From Pseudomonadota bacterium (GTDB lineage Bacteria; Pseudomonadota; Alphaproteobacteria; Sphingomonadales; Sphingomonadaceae), in the NCBI GenBank assembly GCA_023390415.1, contig JAEWCW010000195.1, positions 1 through 25,210 of the forward strand: 25,210 nucleotides of DNA, in the 5' to 3' direction. The translations under genes were made by a program, and so were the position numbers. The notes under the pieces are model-generated. The model made no database searches. It worked only from the letters and a program-made list of their open reading frames with translations, and was not told the origin of the DNA. This document shows, in pieces, positions 22,573-25,210 of this stretch. Positions within the stretch are counted from its first letter, which is position 1; each line of letters starts with the position of its first letter.

Positions 22573-23187
22573 ATGGCGACGAAGACGAAATCCGGGAGCC
22601 GGTCGCGCAGCGGCAGCAGCAACAACTCTGCCTTCAGCTGGGGCCGCGGCCAGACCGGCGTGATCGCCGCGGCAGCGGTGGCCGGCGCCGCGGTCGGCCT
22701 CGCAGCGAACATGGGCCGCAAGCTGTTCGTGCAGTTCGCGAGCACGGGCGGCGCGCGCTGGGACGAGGCGCTGGCCAACGAGCATCGGATGACCCTGATG
22801 ACCTTCGACAAGATCGAGGCGACCTCCGACGACCAGACGACGATGCGCTCGCACCTGCTCGCCAAGCTGAAATATCAGCTCACCAAGCATGCGCTGGAGG
22901 AGGAGAACGTCATCTATCCGGCGCTTCGCCAGGCGAACATCGCGCACGACGCCGACTCGCTCGAGGGCGAGCACGGCTATGTGAAGACCTATCTCTATGA
23001 GCTTGAGACCATGCCGAACGGCAGCGCGGAGTGGCTGGCGCGGGTCCGCGATTTCCGCACGATGATCGAGGAGCATATGCGGATGGAGGAGGAAGAGGTC
23101 TTCCCGACCCTCGCAACCTCGCTGAGCGAGGCGCAATCGAGCCGGCTGACGGCGATGATGAACAAGGAAGGCGCCAAGATCGCCTGA
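22573..23187 (+). CDS. Membrane-anchored hemerythrin HHE-domain protein
   Basis: A 204-residue protein. A Ser/Lys/Arg-rich N-terminus (1-28) precedes one membrane helix (about 28-46, GVIAAAAVAGAAVGLAANM), then a four-helix hemerythrin-like domain with candidate di-iron ligands H71 (ANEHRMTLM), H106 and E110 (KHALEEENVIYP), H134 (EGEHGYVKTY), and H168 and E172 (EEHMRMEEEEVFP). Such proteins bind oxygen, nitric oxide or peroxide-type species, or store iron; which applies here is unknown. ATG 22573 has GGAGG six bases upstream and is preferred over an in-frame ATG at 22540 that lies inside the promoter region. It is divergent from the dehydrogenase operon and ends at a strong terminator. Confidence 0.9.
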   Translation: MATKTKSGSRSRSGSSNNSAFSWGRGQTGVIAAAAVAGAAVGLAANMGRKLFVQFASTGGARWDEALANEHRMTLMTFDKIEATSDDQTTMRSHLLAKLKYQLTKHALEEENVIYPALRQANIAHDADSLEGEHGYVKTYLYELETMPNGSAEWLARVRDFRTMIEEHMRMEEEEVFPTLATSLSEAQSSRLTAMMNKEGAKIA

Positions 23188-23206
23188 CCTTCGCCCAAGC
23201 ACACGA

Positions 23207-23239
23207 AAAAGGCGCCGGGGTCATCCCCCGGCGCCTTTT
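23207..23239. terminator. Strong bidirectional intrinsic terminator between the hemerythrin gene and secA
   Basis: A perfect 14-bp inverted repeat, AAAAGGCGCCGGGG (23207-23220) with CCCCGGCGCCTTTT (23226-23239) around the loop TCATC. The core is ten GC pairs and each strand ends in a T tract, so it should stop both the plus-strand hemerythrin transcript and the minus-strand secA transcript. It lies 19 bases after the hemerythrin stop and 22 bases after the end of secA. Confidence 0.95.
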
Positions 23240-23261
23240 CCTTATCGGCCTGGCAACGCCC

Positions 23262-25210
23262 TCAGATGGCGCCGTGGCAGTGCTTGTACTTCTGGCCCGA
23301 TCCGCAGGGGCACGGCGCGTTACGGCTGACCGGCGCGATCGTCTCCCCGCCCTCGTCGCTCTGCGGCAGCTCTGGCTCCGGGATTTGAAGCGGCGGAAGC
23401 CGCGAGAGGATGTTGCCGGTCGCCGCGTCGATGTCGGCTGTGTCGTCCTCGCCGGTGAACGGGTCGATATGGTGGGTGATGAAGTCCGGCATCTCCGGAA
23501 GCTCGGGCTCGGAGAAGCTGAAGCTCGCCTTCGAGAGGGTAGCCGTCACGTCCTCGCGGATCGCGATCAGCATGCGCTCGAACTGGGCGAAGGCCTCATG
23601 CTTATATTCGTCGATCGGCTTCTTCTGCGCATAGGCGCGAAGGTGGATGACCTGGCGGAGCGCATCGAGCATCGCGAGATGGTCCTTCCAGTGCTGGTCG
23701 AGCGACTGGAGGAGGATGCTCTTCTGGATCTGCTGATACATGCCCGGCTGGAGCTCGGCGACCTTGGCGTCGATCTCGGCATCGACCATCGCCTGAATGC
23801 GCTCGACGAACATCTCCGGGTCGACCGCCTCTTCCTTGAGCCAGTCGTCGATCGGCGGATTGATCGCGAACACCGTCTCCAGCCGATTCTTGAGATGGGC
23901 GATATCCCACTGCTCCGGGAAGCTGTTGGGCGGGCAAGCCTCACCGACGATGCTGTTCACCGTCTCGATCCGCATGTCGTCGATGACGTCGCCGACGCTT
24001 TCGGAATCCATGATCTCGGCGCGCTGCTCGTAGATGACCTTGCGCTGGTCGTTCATGACGTCGTCATATTCGACGACCTGCTTGCGGATGTCGTAGTTGC
24101 GCGCCTCGACCTTCTTCTGCGCGGTCTCGATCGCCTTGGAGATCCAGGGCGAGATGATCGCCTCGCCGTCGGCCAGATTCTTGTTCATCAGGCGAGCGAA
24201 CATGGTCTGCGGCCCGAAGATGCGGAGCAGGTCGTCGTCCAGCGACAGATAGAAGCGGCTGAGGCCAGGGTCGCCCTGCCGGCCCGAACGGCCGCGCAGC
24301 TGGTTGTCGATACGCCGGCTCTCGTGGCGCTCGGTGCCGAGCACGAACAGGCCGCCGGCGGCGAGCACGCGCTCCTTCTCGGCGGAGACCTCGGCGCGGA
24401 TCCGCTCCTCGGCGGCCTCGCGCTCCGGCCCCTCGGGCATGTCGCCCAGCTCGTCCTGGATCCGGAACTCGGCATTGCCGCCAAGCTGAATGTCGGTGCC
24501 GCGACCGGCCATGTTGGTGGCGATGGTCACCGCACCGATCCGGCCCGCCTGGGCGACGATATGCGCCTCCTGCTCGTGGTGGCGGGCGTTGAGGACCGCG
24601 TGGCGCACTCCGTCGCGGTTGAGGAATTCGGACAGCAGTTCCGATTTCTCGATCGATACGGTGCCGACCAGCACCGGCTGGCCGGACTGCTGCTTCTCCT
24701 TGATCGCCTTGGCGATCGCGCCGAACTTGTCGGTCTGGTTCTTGTAGAATTCGTCGTCCTCGTCCCTGCGCTGGACGGGCAGGTTGGTCGGGATGGTGAC
24801 GACGCTCATCTTGTAGATGTCGTAGAATTCCGGCGCCTCGGTCGCGGCGGTGCCGGTCATGCCCGACAGCTTCGGGTACATTCGGAAATAATTCTGGAAG
24901 GTGATCGAGGCGAGGGTCTGGTTCTCGGGCTCGATCTTGACGCCCTCCTTGGCCTCGACCGCCTGGTGGAGACCCTCGGACCAGCGCCGGCCCTCCATCA
25001 TTCGCCCGGTGAACGGATCGATGATGACGACCTTATCGTCCTTCACGATGTAATCGATGTCGCGTTTGTACGCGACGTTCGCGCGGAGCGCCTGGTTGAG
25101 GTGGTGGACGACCTGGGTGTTCTCGTAATCGTAGAGGTTGGTGCCGACGAGCAGCCCTTCCGCCTCAAGCACCCGCTCCATCCGCTCGGTGCCTTCCTCG
25201 GTCAGAAGGA
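23262..25210 (-). CDS. secA: Protein translocase ATPase SecA (partial, N-terminus beyond right edge)
   Basis: The visible 649 codons run from L-L-T-E-E-G-T-E-R at the window edge to the stop at 23262; the Walker A region is outside. Present are the end of motor domain 1 with the preprotein cross-linking region (DYIVKDDKVVIIDPFTGRMM, SGMTGTAATEAPEFYDIY), motor domain 2 (VLVGTVSIEKSELLSEFL, ATNMAGRGTDIQLGGNAEF, LRGRSGRQGDPGLSRFYLSLDDDLLRIFG), the helical scaffold and wing domains, and the C-terminal zinc finger that binds SecB (APCPCGSGQKYKHCHGA). SecA drives ATP-dependent export through SecYEG. It is monocistronic at its 3' end, bounded by the terminator at 23207-23239. Confidence 0.98.
   Translation of the reverse strand, partial: LLTEEGTERMERVLEAEGLLVGTNLYDYENTQVVHHLNQALRANVAYKRDIDYIVKDDKVVIIDPFTGRMMEGRRWSEGLHQAVEAKEGVKIEPENQTLASITFQNYFRMYPKLSGMTGTAATEAPEFYDIYKMSVVTIPTNLPVQRRDEDDEFYKNQTDKFGAIAKAIKEKQQSGQPVLVGTVSIEKSELLSEFLNRDGVRHAVLNARHHEQEAHIVAQAGRIGAVTIATNMAGRGTDIQLGGNAEFRIQDELGDMPEGPEREAAEERIRAEVSAEKERVLAAGGLFVLGTERHESRRIDNQLRGRSGRQGDPGLSRFYLSLDDDLLRIFGPQTMFARLMNKNLADGEAIISPWISKAIETAQKKVEARNYDIRKQVVEYDDVMNDQRKVIYEQRAEIMDSESVGDVIDDMRIETVNSIVGEACPPNSFPEQWDIAHLKNRLETVFAINPPIDDWLKEEAVDPEMFVERIQAMVDAEIDAKVAELQPGMYQQIQKSILLQSLDQHWKDHLAMLDALRQVIHLRAYAQKKPIDEYKHEAFAQFERMLIAIREDVTATLSKASFSFSEPELPEMPDFITHHIDPFTGEDDTADIDAATGNILSRLPPLQIPEPELPQSDEGGETIAPVSRNAPCPCGSGQKYKHCHGAI

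Noticed and set aside
22390..23202. Upstream extension of the alcohol dehydrogenase frame over the hemerythrin gene
   Set aside because: It is antisense to the hemerythrin gene; ATG 22389 has a good ribosome binding site and matches the family N-terminus (MKALVWHG).
1..25210. CRISPR arrays, insertion sequences, prophage genes or toxin-antitoxin pairs
   Set aside because: I read both strands for spaced direct repeats, transposase or integrase motifs, target duplications and small toxin/antitoxin pairs and found none.

Overview
The window is high-GC, densely packed chromosomal DNA from an alphaproteobacterium, most likely a sphingomonad (Sphingomonadales). The evidence is the gene content (a ccmCDEFGHI run, a DivL-type pseudokinase followed by tsaE-amgK-murU-addB, a Leu/Phe/Val dehydrogenase of sphingomonad type), the many 4-base ATGA start/stop overlaps, and tRNA-His with a canonical encoded G-1:C73 pair. 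I see no insertion sequence, prophage, CRISPR array or obvious island; this looks like core chromosome.

Layout. Bases 1-124 hold the tail of an unidentified plus-strand gene. From 121 to 4923 a minus-strand operon ccmC-ccmD-ccmE-ccmF-ccmG-ccmH-ccmI encodes periplasmic heme handling and cytochrome c maturation (System I); ccmA and ccmB are not here. A DMT-family transporter diverges from ccmC and converges on a Leu/Phe/Val dehydrogenase gene that lies just downstream of tRNA-His(GUG). Then come four plus-strand genes (two tiny membrane proteins, a GNAT acetyltransferase, a TauE/SafE permease) and a small secreted protein with a duplicated cysteine motif.

From 9561 to 17000 there is a minus-strand operon read in the order divL-like, tsaE, amgK, murU, addB. 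It combines a cell-cycle signalling pseudokinase (Tyr in place of the phospho-accepting His), the ATPase for tRNA t6A modification, the two enzymes that recycle N-acetylmuramic acid directly to UDP-MurNAc, and the AddB subunit of the double-strand-break repair nuclease. The usual partner addA is not downstream; addB runs instead into a convergent gene. Upstream lie a DUF6491-like lipoprotein candidate, a c-di-GMP phosphodiesterase-like protein with a degenerate GGDEF domain, NAD kinase, and tRNA-Asn(GUU) with a good promoter.

The right end holds a minus-strand pair (zinc alcohol/formaldehyde dehydrogenase plus a membrane protein), a divergent membrane-anchored hemerythrin with a probable general-stress (EcfG-type) promoter, a strong bidirectional terminator, and most of secA, which runs off the right edge.

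I did not find a clear new defence or mobile system. The best leads are the DivL operon that lacks addA, the duplicated Cys-motif protein, the stress-promoter hemerythrin, and three convergent gene pairs that each end on a shared CTAG.
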